Source: an uncultured Comamonadaceae bacterium
GTDB taxonomy: Bacteria > Pseudomonadota > Gammaproteobacteria > Burkholderiales > Burkholderiaceae_C
DNA length: 9,305 bases
Reading direction: 5' to 3'
Assembly (NCBI GenBank): GCA_937893415.1
Contig: CALBWZ010000138.1
Span: 1-9,305, forward strand
Position numbers and translations under genes: made by a program. Shown in pieces: positions 1 through 6,432 of the stretch (the stretch's first letter is position 1; every line of letters begins with the position of its first letter). Below the pieces are notes generated by a model. It made no database searches, was not told the DNA's origin, and saw only the letters and a list, made by a program, of their open reading frames with translations.

Positions 1-783
1 AGCATCCAAACGCTGTTTGGCAGCCTGGGCTGCCTCGCTGTTGGGGAAATTGGTAATCAGGGCTTGAAGGTTTTTTCTAGCGCCCAGTTTGTCAAGCAAC
101 TCAACTTGGCAATTGGCCTTGGCCAACATGGCCTCTGGCACACGTAAGTGCTGGGCAAATTGATTGGTTAGCTGGTCAAATGTTGTGAGTGCGGCGCCAT
201 ATTGGCCAGTTGCGTAATAGGCGTTCCCTAGCCAAAACAACACACTAGGCGTGTAGCCAGACTCTGGAAAGTCGCGCAATATACCTTGCAACACCACCCT
301 AGCCTTTTCAAAGTCACTGCCACGAAGGGCCGTCATCGCGCTCTCATAGTCTGCCTTCTCTTTAGGGCCCACACTGAAGTTTTCGCGGTCAACACTCACC
401 ACCATGGGCTCAAGCAGGCTGAGACGGTTGTCGGTGCTGTTGACCAACCGGCTAAGGTCATCAACTGTGCGGCTGAGTTGCTCATTTTGGCCTCGCAATT
501 GGGAAATCTCGCTTCGTAAACGCTCATTTTGATTGGCTAAATCAAGAATGCTCTCGCTAGTGGCAACTTTGGAGAGCTTGTCTTGCATGACTTGCAAACG
601 TTCCTGAGATGCCTGCATGCGTTCCTGAGATGCCTGCATGCGCTGGCGCAAATCAATAATGGCACGCCTAGCTTCATCGTCTTCAAACAAAGCACCATAG
701 CTGGTTTGTGAGGCTACGACCAACATGGCGACCAATCCCCAACGGGCTGCCTGCACACGCGCAAACTGTAATTTATTCAACAT
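1..783 (-). CDS. cpoB: Cell division coordinator CpoB (YbgF), partial at 3' end
   Basis: Periplasmic Tol-Pal partner; in E. coli CpoB binds TolA and PBP1B and couples peptidoglycan synthesis to outer-membrane constriction. Translating the minus strand from the ATG at 783-781 gives 261 codons with no stop before the left edge. Residues 1-30 form a signal peptide (hydrophobic stretch about 15-25, cleavage near Tyr-Gly-Ala), and the next residues, ALFEDDEARRAI, resemble the usual mature start of this family. A Gln/Glu/Arg-rich coiled coil covers about 40-105. From about 140 the sequence looks like TPR repeats (for example FPESGYTPSVLFWLGNAYYATGQY read in two halves: FPESGYTPSV and LFWLGNAYYATGQY). 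The last visible residues, AAKQRLDA, resemble the usual family C-terminus, so only a few codons should be missing (E. coli CpoB is about 263 aa). A weak GGA lies just before the start. It sits 81 bases after pal, the normal tol-pal order. Confidence 0.9.
   Translation of the reverse strand, partial: MLNKLQFARVQAARWGLVAMLVVASQTSYGALFEDDEARRAIIDLRQRMQASQERMQASQERLQVMQDKLSKVATSESILDLANQNERLRSEISQLRGQNEQLSRTVDDLSRLVNSTDNRLSLLEPMVVSVDRENFSVGPKEKADYESAMTALRGSDFEKARVVLQGILRDFPESGYTPSVLFWLGNAYYATGQYGAALTTFDQLTNQFAQHLRVPEAMLAKANCQVELLDKLGARKNLQALITNFPNSEAAQAAKQRLDA
600..641 (-). repeat. Two perfect 21-bp tandem copies inside cpoB
   Basis: Bases 600-620 and 621-641 are identical 21-mers. Read on the minus strand they encode the seven residues MQASQER twice, exactly one heptad per copy, in the N-terminal coiled coil of CpoB. 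The duplication therefore lengthens the coiled coil by one heptad and keeps both frame and heptad phase. Confidence 0.9.
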
Positions 784-804
784 ATTGATCCGTCGGGACT
801 GACA

Positions 805-841
805 CAAGACCACCAAATGCCGACTCTGCGGCATGGTCTTG
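805..841 (-). promoter_or_regulatory. Intergenic hairpin between pal and cpoB
   Basis: A 7-bp outer stem (805-811 with 835-841) and a 6-bp inner stem (817-822 with 829-834) close a 6-base loop at 823-828. A 5-base one-sided bulge (812-816) separates the stems. It lies 23 bases after the pal stop and 21 bases before the cpoB ATG. No U-run follows, so it is not a classical intrinsic terminator. It could act as an mRNA-processing or 3'-end-stabilising element that sets CpoB output relative to Pal; that role is inference. Confidence 0.6.
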
Positions 842-864
842 GTCAGCCATTGGTTTAAAACGTC

Positions 865-1422
865 TTAGCGGTAATTAATCAGTGCGCGGCGGTTTAGGCT
901 CAAGGTGGCCTCGTCACCGCCGACTGCAGCAGGCTTTTCTTTACCAAAGCTCACTGCCTCTATTTGTGACTCTTGAACACCCAACAAAGCCAGGGCGCGG
1001 CGAACCGCTTCGGCTCGTTGCTGACCAAGCGCCAGGTTGTACTCACGTCCACCGCGCTCGTCAGTATGGCCTTCAACGGTCACAGCGCGGGCACGGTCTG
1101 CATTGAGAAAGCGTGCATGGGCAGCCAACAACGGCGTGAATTCGTCGCTAATGGCAAAGCTGTCAAACGTAAAGTAAACCAACCTAGATAAAGACGCTGG
1201 AGGCTGCTGCGCTTGGGACTCACTGGCATTGATCTCGACGCCAGCTACGCCCTTGTTATCAACGCCGGCAGCATTGGCAGCATTGGCAGCATTGGCAGCT
1301 GTGGCAGCACCAGCGTTGGCGGCGTTGGACTCATCCAACGAAATGCCACTGGCACATCCGCCAAGAACGAGGCTTAAACATAACAGGGCCATTAATGGCA
1401 GCGCCGATTTTTTCTTTAACAT
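865..1422 (-). CDS. pal: Peptidoglycan-associated lipoprotein Pal
   Basis: Outer-membrane lipoprotein that binds peptidoglycan and TolB and keeps the outer membrane attached during division. The 185-aa product starts with a positively charged n-region (MLKKK), a hydrophobic stretch at about 7-20 and a lipobox LGGC with the lipidated Cys at 23. A low-complexity Ala/Asn linker covers about 33-53. The OmpA-like domain runs from about 80 to 185, with the peptidoglycan-binding core VEGHTDERGGREYNLALGQ at 116-134 followed by QRAEAVRRAL; this matches E. coli Pal closely. The ATG is supported by a GGAG five bases upstream. It follows tolB after 139 bases and precedes cpoB. Length is slightly above the family norm because of the expanded linker. 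Confidence 0.96.
   Translation of the reverse strand: MLKKKSALPLMALLCLSLVLGGCASGISLDESNAANAGAATAANAANAANAAGVDNKGVAGVEINASESQAQQPPASLSRLVYFTFDSFAISDEFTPLLAAHARFLNADRARAVTVEGHTDERGGREYNLALGQQRAEAVRRALALLGVQESQIEAVSFGKEKPAAVGGDEATLSLNRRALINYR
1267..1299 (-). repeat. 9-bp in-frame tandem repeat coding the Pal linker
   Basis: The plus-strand unit ggcagcatt occurs three times in a row from 1267 to 1293 and continues for six more bases to 1299. On the coding strand it gives repeated Ala-Ala-Asn triplets (about residues 42-52 of Pal), between the lipidated Cys and the OmpA-like domain. Copy-number change would lengthen or shorten the tether by three residues without a frameshift. Confidence 0.88.
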
Positions 1423-1427
1423 GATTG

Positions 1428-1431
1428 CTCC
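1428..1431 (-). promoter_or_regulatory. Ribosome binding site of pal
   Basis: The minus strand reads GGAG here, five bases before the pal ATG. It is the clearest Shine-Dalgarno in the window; most other starts here lack an obvious one. Confidence 0.75.
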
Positions 1432-1445
1432 AGTTCAGACAAAGT

Positions 1446-1480
1446 ACAAATAAAACAAATAAAACAAATAAAACAAATAA
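1446..1480 (-). repeat. 9-bp tandem repeat in the pal leader
   Basis: The plus-strand unit acaaataaa is repeated almost perfectly 3.9 times. On the pal-coding strand this is a U-rich tract that ends 23 bases before the pal ATG and would sit in the 5' untranslated region if the promoter candidate at 1500-1528 is real. U-rich leaders can bind ribosomal protein S1 or Hfq, or be RNase E targets; any such role here is inference. Confidence 0.88.
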
Positions 1481-1499
1481 GAGATCAGGCCGAATACTT

Positions 1500-1528
1500 G
1501 CTATAGACCCAACGTTACACCTTAACAA
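1500..1528 (-). promoter_or_regulatory. Candidate sigma-70 promoter for pal
   Basis: On the minus strand TTGTTA (1528-1523) is followed after exactly 17 bases by TATAGC (1505-1500), four of six consensus matches in each box. Transcription would start near 1493, about 70 bases before the pal ATG and upstream of the 9-bp array. It would allow pal and cpoB to be expressed apart from tolB. Prediction by eye only. Confidence 0.4.
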
Positions 1529-1561
1529 AAATATAAGTCAGAAAAATAGGTGGTAGCCCGA

Positions 1562-2857
1562 TTACAAACGGTATGGTCCCCAATCGGGCTCACGTATGTC
1601 ACCTGTGGCCCCCGCTAAACGGGTGCGCACACGGCCATCAACCGACACAGTCATCAATGCTTCCCGCCCATCGACACGGGTTGCGTAAATAACCATCCGA
1701 CTATTGGCCGAGAAACTGGGACTTTCATCCGCGTCGGTATCGGTTAAGCCCCTAATCTCGTTGTTTTCAAGATTTAACACTTGTAGACGGAAGCGCCCAT
1801 CAATTCGCCCTACAAACGCAAGCCATTTGCCATCGGGACTTGGGGAAGGTGAAATGTTGTAGCCACCCTGAAAGGTGATGCGCGCAGCTGCGCCGCCTTG
1901 GCTGGGCATGCGGTAAATTTGAGGGGAACCGCCTCGGTCGCTCACAAAATAAATAAACTTCCCGTCAGGTGCATACGCCGGCTCTGTGTCAATGCTGCCG
2001 GTACGCGTCAACCGCGTGGGAGAACCACCGTCTTTGGCCAGTGCAAAAATTTGTGAATTTCCTGACGTCGTTAAGGTAGCCAGCAAGGTTTGACCGTCCG
2101 GCGACCACGCAGGCGCAGAATTTGAGCCCTTGAAGTTGGCCATCATGCGGCGCTTACCAGTGGCAACGGTGTGGGCAAAAATGACGGGTTTGAGCGCCTC
2201 AAACGACACATAGGCCAATTGGCTGCCGTCCGGAGACCAGGCCGGTGAAATAACTGGCTCGGGACTGCTAAGGGCCACTTGGGCGTTTTCACCATCGGCA
2301 TCAGCCACCCACAATTTATGGCGGGTAGCCGACTTGGTGACATAAGCAACCTTGGTAGAAAACACCCCCTTCTCACCCGTTAACTTTTCGTAGATAGCAT
2401 CAGCCACACGGTAGGCTGCTAGACGACCCAAGTTGCCGTCGATTGGAACACTCACACCGCCCAAATCCTCCGCCCTGACGACATCCCACAAACGAAAGCG
2501 CACACCCCAACGCTGGCCGTCTAGCTTGTTGACGCTGCCAGTAATGAGTGCGTCGACCCCGCGCGCCCGCCATGGCCCCAGATCTGGGCGCGAAGATTCG
2601 TCAAGCTGCTCGGTATCCATGGGCACAACACGGAACAAGCCGCTGCGCTCAAGGTCAGCCGTAACAATATCGTCGACTTGACTGGTCAACAGCTTACGGC
2701 CTTTAAACGGGGCAATTGCAAAGGGGCGCTGGGTAAGTCCTACGCCAGCCACATCCACTCGAAACTGGGCGTACGCCGCCAGCGGCATGCTGGTCATAGC
2801 CAAGCCCCCTGCGCTTGAAGCAGCCACCAACATTGATCGTCTGCTGAGACGGACCAT
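1562..2857 (-). CDS. tolB: Tol-Pal system protein TolB
   Basis: Periplasmic beta-propeller protein that cycles between Pal and TolA. With the ATG at 2857 the product is 431 aa, matching E. coli TolB (430). Residues 1-30 are an export signal: MVRLSRRSML at the start has a twin-arginine-like SRRxML, then a moderately hydrophobic stretch and cleavage at AYA before QFRV. The N-terminal domain covers about 31-165. The propeller follows, with repeats centred on WSPDGSQLAY (207-216), WSPDGQTLLA (251-260), YAPDGKFIYF (295-304) and PSPDGKWLAF (339-348). It ends in EPDWGPYRL. The frame stays open upstream to a TTG at 3022 and includes another ATG at 2941, which would add 28 residues before the signal; I prefer 2857 because of length and the compact signal. 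No good Shine-Dalgarno precedes any of them. Confidence 0.93.
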   Translation of the reverse strand: MVRLSRRSMLVAASSAGGLAMTSMPLAAYAQFRVDVAGVGLTQRPFAIAPFKGRKLLTSQVDDIVTADLERSGLFRVVPMDTEQLDESSRPDLGPWRARGVDALITGSVNKLDGQRWGVRFRLWDVVRAEDLGGVSVPIDGNLGRLAAYRVADAIYEKLTGEKGVFSTKVAYVTKSATRHKLWVADADGENAQVALSSPEPVISPAWSPDGSQLAYVSFEALKPVIFAHTVATGKRRMMANFKGSNSAPAWSPDGQTLLATLTTSGNSQIFALAKDGGSPTRLTRTGSIDTEPAYAPDGKFIYFVSDRGGSPQIYRMPSQGGAAARITFQGGYNISPSPSPDGKWLAFVGRIDGRFRLQVLNLENNEIRGLTDTDADESPSFSANSRMVIYATRVDGREALMTVSVDGRVRTRLAGATGDIREPDWGPYRL

Positions 2858-3147
2858 TGGTGAGGTGCATGTATCGGCACTAACAGCGGCTGTAGACCGT
2901 ATCTTGAAAGACTTGGCGACGGGTGTTCTTGATTCAGGCATACGGGGTGACACTCTAGTTGGTCTGCGACCAGTAGATAATAACGGACGATGGCGACAAG
3001 CACGTTTAATTCCTTGCGCCAAGCCCTTGTTTATGAGCTACTGCCGCTTGGCATTACCATCACCTTACTTTGATACAACACACACAACAGACTCAAACAC
3101 AGACAGATGTGAATACGCCAACTGCAACTGAGACCACCGTGCCACCC
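2858..3147. promoter_or_regulatory. Divergent tolB / msbA intergenic region
   Basis: This stretch of up to 290 bases must carry the starts of transcription for tolB (leftward) and msbA (rightward), unless one is read from elsewhere. It holds an AT-rich island with overlapping -10-like hexamers, GATAAT on the plus strand (2976-2981) and TATTAT on the minus strand (2982-2977), but I find no convincing -35 box for either. A 13-base dyad (2960-2972) lies next to it. Bases 3073-3108 are rich in CA and would be either an unstructured msbA leader or the codons of a Gln/Thr-rich N-terminus. Its borders depend on the uncertain starts of both genes. Confidence 0.4.
2960..2972. promoter_or_regulatory. 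Short inverted repeat, possible operator
   Basis: The sequence tggtc-tgc-gacca is a perfect 5-bp dyad with a 3-base centre, three bases left of the -10-like GATAAT. The position would suit a regulator of the divergent pair, but a dyad this short is also expected by chance. Confidence 0.2.
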
Positions 3148-4866
3148 ATGCGCACCAGGCTGGTTCGCCTGTGGCCCTATTTTAAAGATGGACGCACAGC
3201 CCTGGTTTGGATTGTCGTAGCCAGCTTGGTAGGCGCATCAACTGAACCCATGATTCCAGCGCTGCTGCAAGGTCTGCTGGATGAGGGCTTTGCAGCGCAA
3301 TCTGTGCCGCTTTGGATGATTCCAGTGGCGCTGCTGGGCGTGTTTGGTCTGCGTGGTGCGGCAGGCTTTGCAGCGCAATATTTACTGTCGTATGTCGCGA
3401 ATGGCGCCATGCTCAACTTGCGCCAAGCCATGTTCAAGCGTTTAAGTGCCGCCCAACTCAGCTTGTTTCAAACACAATCTGCCAGCAGCCTGTCCAACAC
3501 CTTGGTCTATGAAGTGCAAAATGGCACCAACTTGCTGGTGGGCGCGCTGCTGGTGTTGACCAAAGACAGCTTGACGCTCGTTGCATTGCTCGCTTATTTG
3601 TTTTATCTCAACTGGCAACTCACGCTGATTGTCTTGCTGGTCTTTCCCGCCTTGGTGTTGGTCATGCGGGTTCTATCCAAACGCCTGTATGGCCTGACCA
3701 GACGCAGCCAGTTGGCCACAGACGAGTTGGCCTATGTAGTTGAAGAAAATGTATTGGCCCACCACATGATTCGCCTGCATGCGGCCCAATCGTCTCAAGA
3801 AGACCGCTTCGCCAAGCTCAGTATGCAGTTGCGTGGCTTGGCACTGCGTTCCACAGTAGCCTCCGCTGCCATGACTCCTTTGACACAAATGCTGGCCGCT
3901 ATGGCATTGTCGGCAGTGGTGTCTGCTGCGCTGTGGCAAGCCAATACACAAGGCACCTCTGTGGGTAGTTTTGTCTCATTTGTTACGGCCATGCTGATGC
4001 TGGTAGCCCCCATCAAACACTTGGCGGATGTTGCCAATCCCGTTACAAGAGGCTTGGCAGCACTTGAACGCGGCTTGGAACTGATTGAGCATGTGGCTGA
4101 GCAATCCAGTGGTGCGCACAAACAAGATGCAGCTCGTGGACTCCTCGCATTCAGCAACGTGTGCGTGCGCTACCCATCTAAAGAGGACATGGCGCTAGAC
4201 AACGTGAGCTTTCACATCAACCCAGGGGAAGTCGTGGCATTGGTGGGGCAATCAGGTGCCGGTAAAACAACATTGGTCAACTTGTTGCCTCGGTTTGTAG
4301 AGACCACCTCGGGCTGCATTGAGCTCGACGGTGTGGCGCTGCCCGAATGGGACTTGCGAAACTTACGCGCGCAGTTTGCGATGGTTAGCCAAGATGTGGT
4401 GATGCTCAACGACACGTTAGCCGCCAACATCGCCTTGGGCCAAAACATAGACCGCGACCGCGTCAATGCGGCAGTGCGAGCCGCAAATTTAGTTGATGTT
4501 GTTGCGTCTATGCCGCAAGGAATTGACCAAACTGTTGGTCACAATGCCACGCAACTGTCGGGCGGACAACGCCAACGTTTGGCCATTGCCCGCGCAATTT
4601 ATAAAAATGCGCCCATCCTCATATTGGACGAGGCCACCTCGGCTTTAGACAACGAGTCAGAACGCTTGGTTCAAGAAGCCATGAACACACTTATGCAGGG
4701 CCGCACCACTGTGGTGATTGCCCACCGCCTGTCAACCATAGAACACGCAGACCGCGTGTTGGTTATGAGCAAGGGGCAAATAGCAGAGCAAGGCACGCAT
4801 GCACAACTGTTGGCACTTGAGGGTCTATACGCCAAGCTGCATGCGCAGGGCACAGTTAACGGTTAA
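3148..4866 (+). CDS. msbA: Lipid A export ABC transporter MsbA (fused permease/ATPase)
   Basis: Inner-membrane homodimeric flippase that moves lipid A-core to the periplasmic leaflet using ATP. From the ATG at 3148 it has 572 aa (E. coli MsbA 582). RLWPYFK near the start and EPMIPALLQGLLDEGF (33-48) match MsbA. Six membrane segments lie at about 18-35, 57-82, 130-154, 157-177, 243-263 and 272-292. The nucleotide-binding domain covers about 330-570: Walker A GQSGAGKTT (367-375), Q-loop Gln415, signature LSGGQ (470-474), Walker B ILILD with Glu495, D-loop SALD (498-501) and switch His526, all intact. Other in-frame starts are GTG 3139, GTG 3109 and TTG 3070 (598 aa, adding a Gln/Thr-rich leader); none has a clear Shine-Dalgarno. 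Substrate is inferred from family resemblance; another lipid exporter of the class is possible. Confidence 0.88.
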   Translation: MRTRLVRLWPYFKDGRTALVWIVVASLVGASTEPMIPALLQGLLDEGFAAQSVPLWMIPVALLGVFGLRGAAGFAAQYLLSYVANGAMLNLRQAMFKRLSAAQLSLFQTQSASSLSNTLVYEVQNGTNLLVGALLVLTKDSLTLVALLAYLFYLNWQLTLIVLLVFPALVLVMRVLSKRLYGLTRRSQLATDELAYVVEENVLAHHMIRLHAAQSSQEDRFAKLSMQLRGLALRSTVASAAMTPLTQMLAAMALSAVVSAALWQANTQGTSVGSFVSFVTAMLMLVAPIKHLADVANPVTRGLAALERGLELIEHVAEQSSGAHKQDAARGLLAFSNVCVRYPSKEDMALDNVSFHINPGEVVALVGQSGAGKTTLVNLLPRFVETTSGCIELDGVALPEWDLRNLRAQFAMVSQDVVMLNDTLAANIALGQNIDRDRVNAAVRAANLVDVVASMPQGIDQTVGHNATQLSGGQRQRLAIARAIYKNAPILILDEATSALDNESERLVQEAMNTLMQGRTTVVIAHRLSTIEHADRVLVMSKGQIAEQGTHAQLLALEGLYAKLHAQGTVNG

Positions 4867-4875
4867 CGCTTAACC
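4861..4875 (+). terminator. Small hairpin at the msbA stop codon, weak terminator candidate
   Basis: ggttaa (4861-4866) pairs with ttaacc (4870-4875) around the loop cgc, followed by only three T. The stem includes the msbA stop codon. It is AT-rich and short, so at best a weak intrinsic terminator in the 73-base gap where msbA and rng converge. No stronger candidate is visible there. Confidence 0.25.
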
Positions 4876-4939
4876 TTTGAGAACTGCAAGCTGACACATC
4901 AAACCAGCTGCTGCTCTAGCCATGGCCGCAAGGCCTGTC

Positions 4940-6430
4940 CTAGCTCAATACGATGTTGTACATTTCAGGGCTTAGGCTGGTGTCGCCCTGCAGCTCTATG
5001 GGCTTGCCAATAAAGGCGCTCAGCCCTGCAAGGTGTCCACTCTCCTCGTCTTGAAGCATGTCGACCACAGAGGTGTGTGCAAGCACCCTAAACCTAGCCG
5101 GGTTGAAATTACGTGCTTCCGTGAGCAGCTCGCGCAAGATGTCGTAGCACACTGTACGCGCCGTTTTAACCGCACCGCGGCCATGGCATACCGGGCATTC
5201 GTTGCTGAGCACATGCGCCAAGGACTCGCGTGTGCGCTTGCGCGTAAGCTCCAACAAACCAAGCGCAGAAAACCCACCCAAACTGGTTTTTGTGCGGTCG
5301 CGGCTCAGATGCTTTTGTAACTCCGCCAACACCGCGGCGCGGTGTTTATCGGTGCTCATGTCAATGAAGTCAGCAATCACGATGCCACCTAAATTGCGTA
5401 GACGAAGTTGCCTAGCGATGGCTTGCGCGGCCTCTAAGTTGGTTTTAAAAATAGTCTCGTCAAAGTTTTTAGCGCCCACAAAACCACCCGTGTTGACATC
5501 CACAGTGGTCAGCGCTTCCGTTTGATCTATCACCACATAGCCGCCAGAGCGCAAGTCCACACGGCGTTGCAAAGCGGTGGCAATTTCAGCGTCAACGTTG
5601 TACAAATCAAACACCATACGCTCGCCTTGGTACAAACTAAGTTTGTCCAAGGTGTCAGGCATAAACGTGGTGGCAAAGGCTTGCATGGCGGCGAGTTGCT
5701 CGCGCGAATCTATGCGTATGCTGTGTGTTTGAGGCTCAACAATGTCGCGCAATACGCGTTGTACCAAACTCAAATCTTGATGCAACAGCGACGGCGCAGG
5801 CTGCGTGGTACTACCCAGTTTTATACGCCGCCACGCGGTTTTTAAATAGGCAATATCTTGTGCCAATTCGGTGTCGGTTGCGTCCTCTGCATTGGTGCGC
5901 AGTATGTAACCACCCAAGCGCGCGACGTCGCTGTCGCCCTGGCCTCTGAGGGCCAACACGCGGTTGCGTAATATCTCGCGCTGTTGCAACGGTATTTTTT
6001 GCGAGACACCAACGTGGTCGTCTTGTGGCAAATACACCAACAAACGCCCAGCCACACTAATTTGAGCACTCAGGCGCGCGCCTTTAGTCCCTATAGGGTC
6101 TTTGAGAACTTGCACCAACAAAGACTGACCTTCAAAAACCTGACGCTCAATCGGTGGCGCGGCCGCAACTTCGTCACCGTCTTTGTTGTGCTTGGCAGCC
6201 AAATTTGGAATCAAGTCAGCGACATGCAAAAAAGCAGCACGCTCTAAGCCAATGTCTATAAACGCCGACTGCATACCTGGTAACACGCGGGTGACCTTGC
6301 CCATGTAGACGTTGCCCACCAAACCGCGCTCAAGCGAACGCTCAATCAGCACGTCTTGCACCGCACCATACTCAATCACCGCGACGCGGGTCTCTTGCGG
6401 CGACCAATTAATTAAAATTTCATGGTTCAT
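4940..6430 (-). CDS. rng: Ribonuclease G
   Basis: Single-strand endoribonuclease of the RNase E/G family; in E. coli it matures the 5' end of 16S rRNA and degrades some mRNAs. The 496-aa product is the usual length for RNase G and lacks the long C-terminal scaffold of RNase E. An S1 domain covers about 35-125 (GNVYMGKVTRVLPGMQSAFIDIG read as GNVYMGKVTRVLPG then MQSAFIDIG). Catalytic metal-binding aspartates are Asp311 in TVDVNTGG and Asp354 in IADFIDM, separated by the conserved stretch TNLEAAQAIARQLRLRNLGG. The zinc-link CPVC is at 412-415, followed by HGRG. The start ATG lies two bases after the maf stop, so translation is probably coupled to maf. It is the last gene of the leftward cluster. 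Confidence 0.95.
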   Translation of the reverse strand: MNHEILINWSPQETRVAVIEYGAVQDVLIERSLERGLVGNVYMGKVTRVLPGMQSAFIDIGLERAAFLHVADLIPNLAAKHNKDGDEVAAAPPIERQVFEGQSLLVQVLKDPIGTKGARLSAQISVAGRLLVYLPQDDHVGVSQKIPLQQREILRNRVLALRGQGDSDVARLGGYILRTNAEDATDTELAQDIAYLKTAWRRIKLGSTTQPAPSLLHQDLSLVQRVLRDIVEPQTHSIRIDSREQLAAMQAFATTFMPDTLDKLSLYQGERMVFDLYNVDAEIATALQRRVDLRSGGYVVIDQTEALTTVDVNTGGFVGAKNFDETIFKTNLEAAQAIARQLRLRNLGGIVIADFIDMSTDKHRAAVLAELQKHLSRDRTKTSLGGFSALGLLELTRKRTRESLAHVLSNECPVCHGRGAVKTARTVCYDILRELLTEARNFNPARFRVLAHTSVVDMLQDEESGHLAGLSAFIGKPIELQGDTSLSPEMYNIVLS

Positions 6431-6432
6431 AG

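Noticed and set aside
1331..1528. 65-codon minus-strand frame with LFVLFVLFV repeats
   Set aside because: It is produced by the 9-bp array, starts at TTG inside the promoter candidate, and runs into pal in another frame. No sign of a real small protein.
2858..3022. N-terminal extension of TolB up to TTG 3022
   Set aside because: It would put 55 basic residues before an already complete signal peptide; the 431-aa form matches family length.
4924..4935. ggcc-gcaa-ggcc hairpin with a GNRA-type tetraloop in the msbA-rng gap
   Set aside because: Only 4 bp of stem, not extendable, and no T-run on either side; too short to call a terminator.
5522..5845. Plus-strand open frames opposite rng (5033-6247)
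   Set aside because: No recognisable domains or start signals; the opposite strand codes RNase G with all catalytic motifs.
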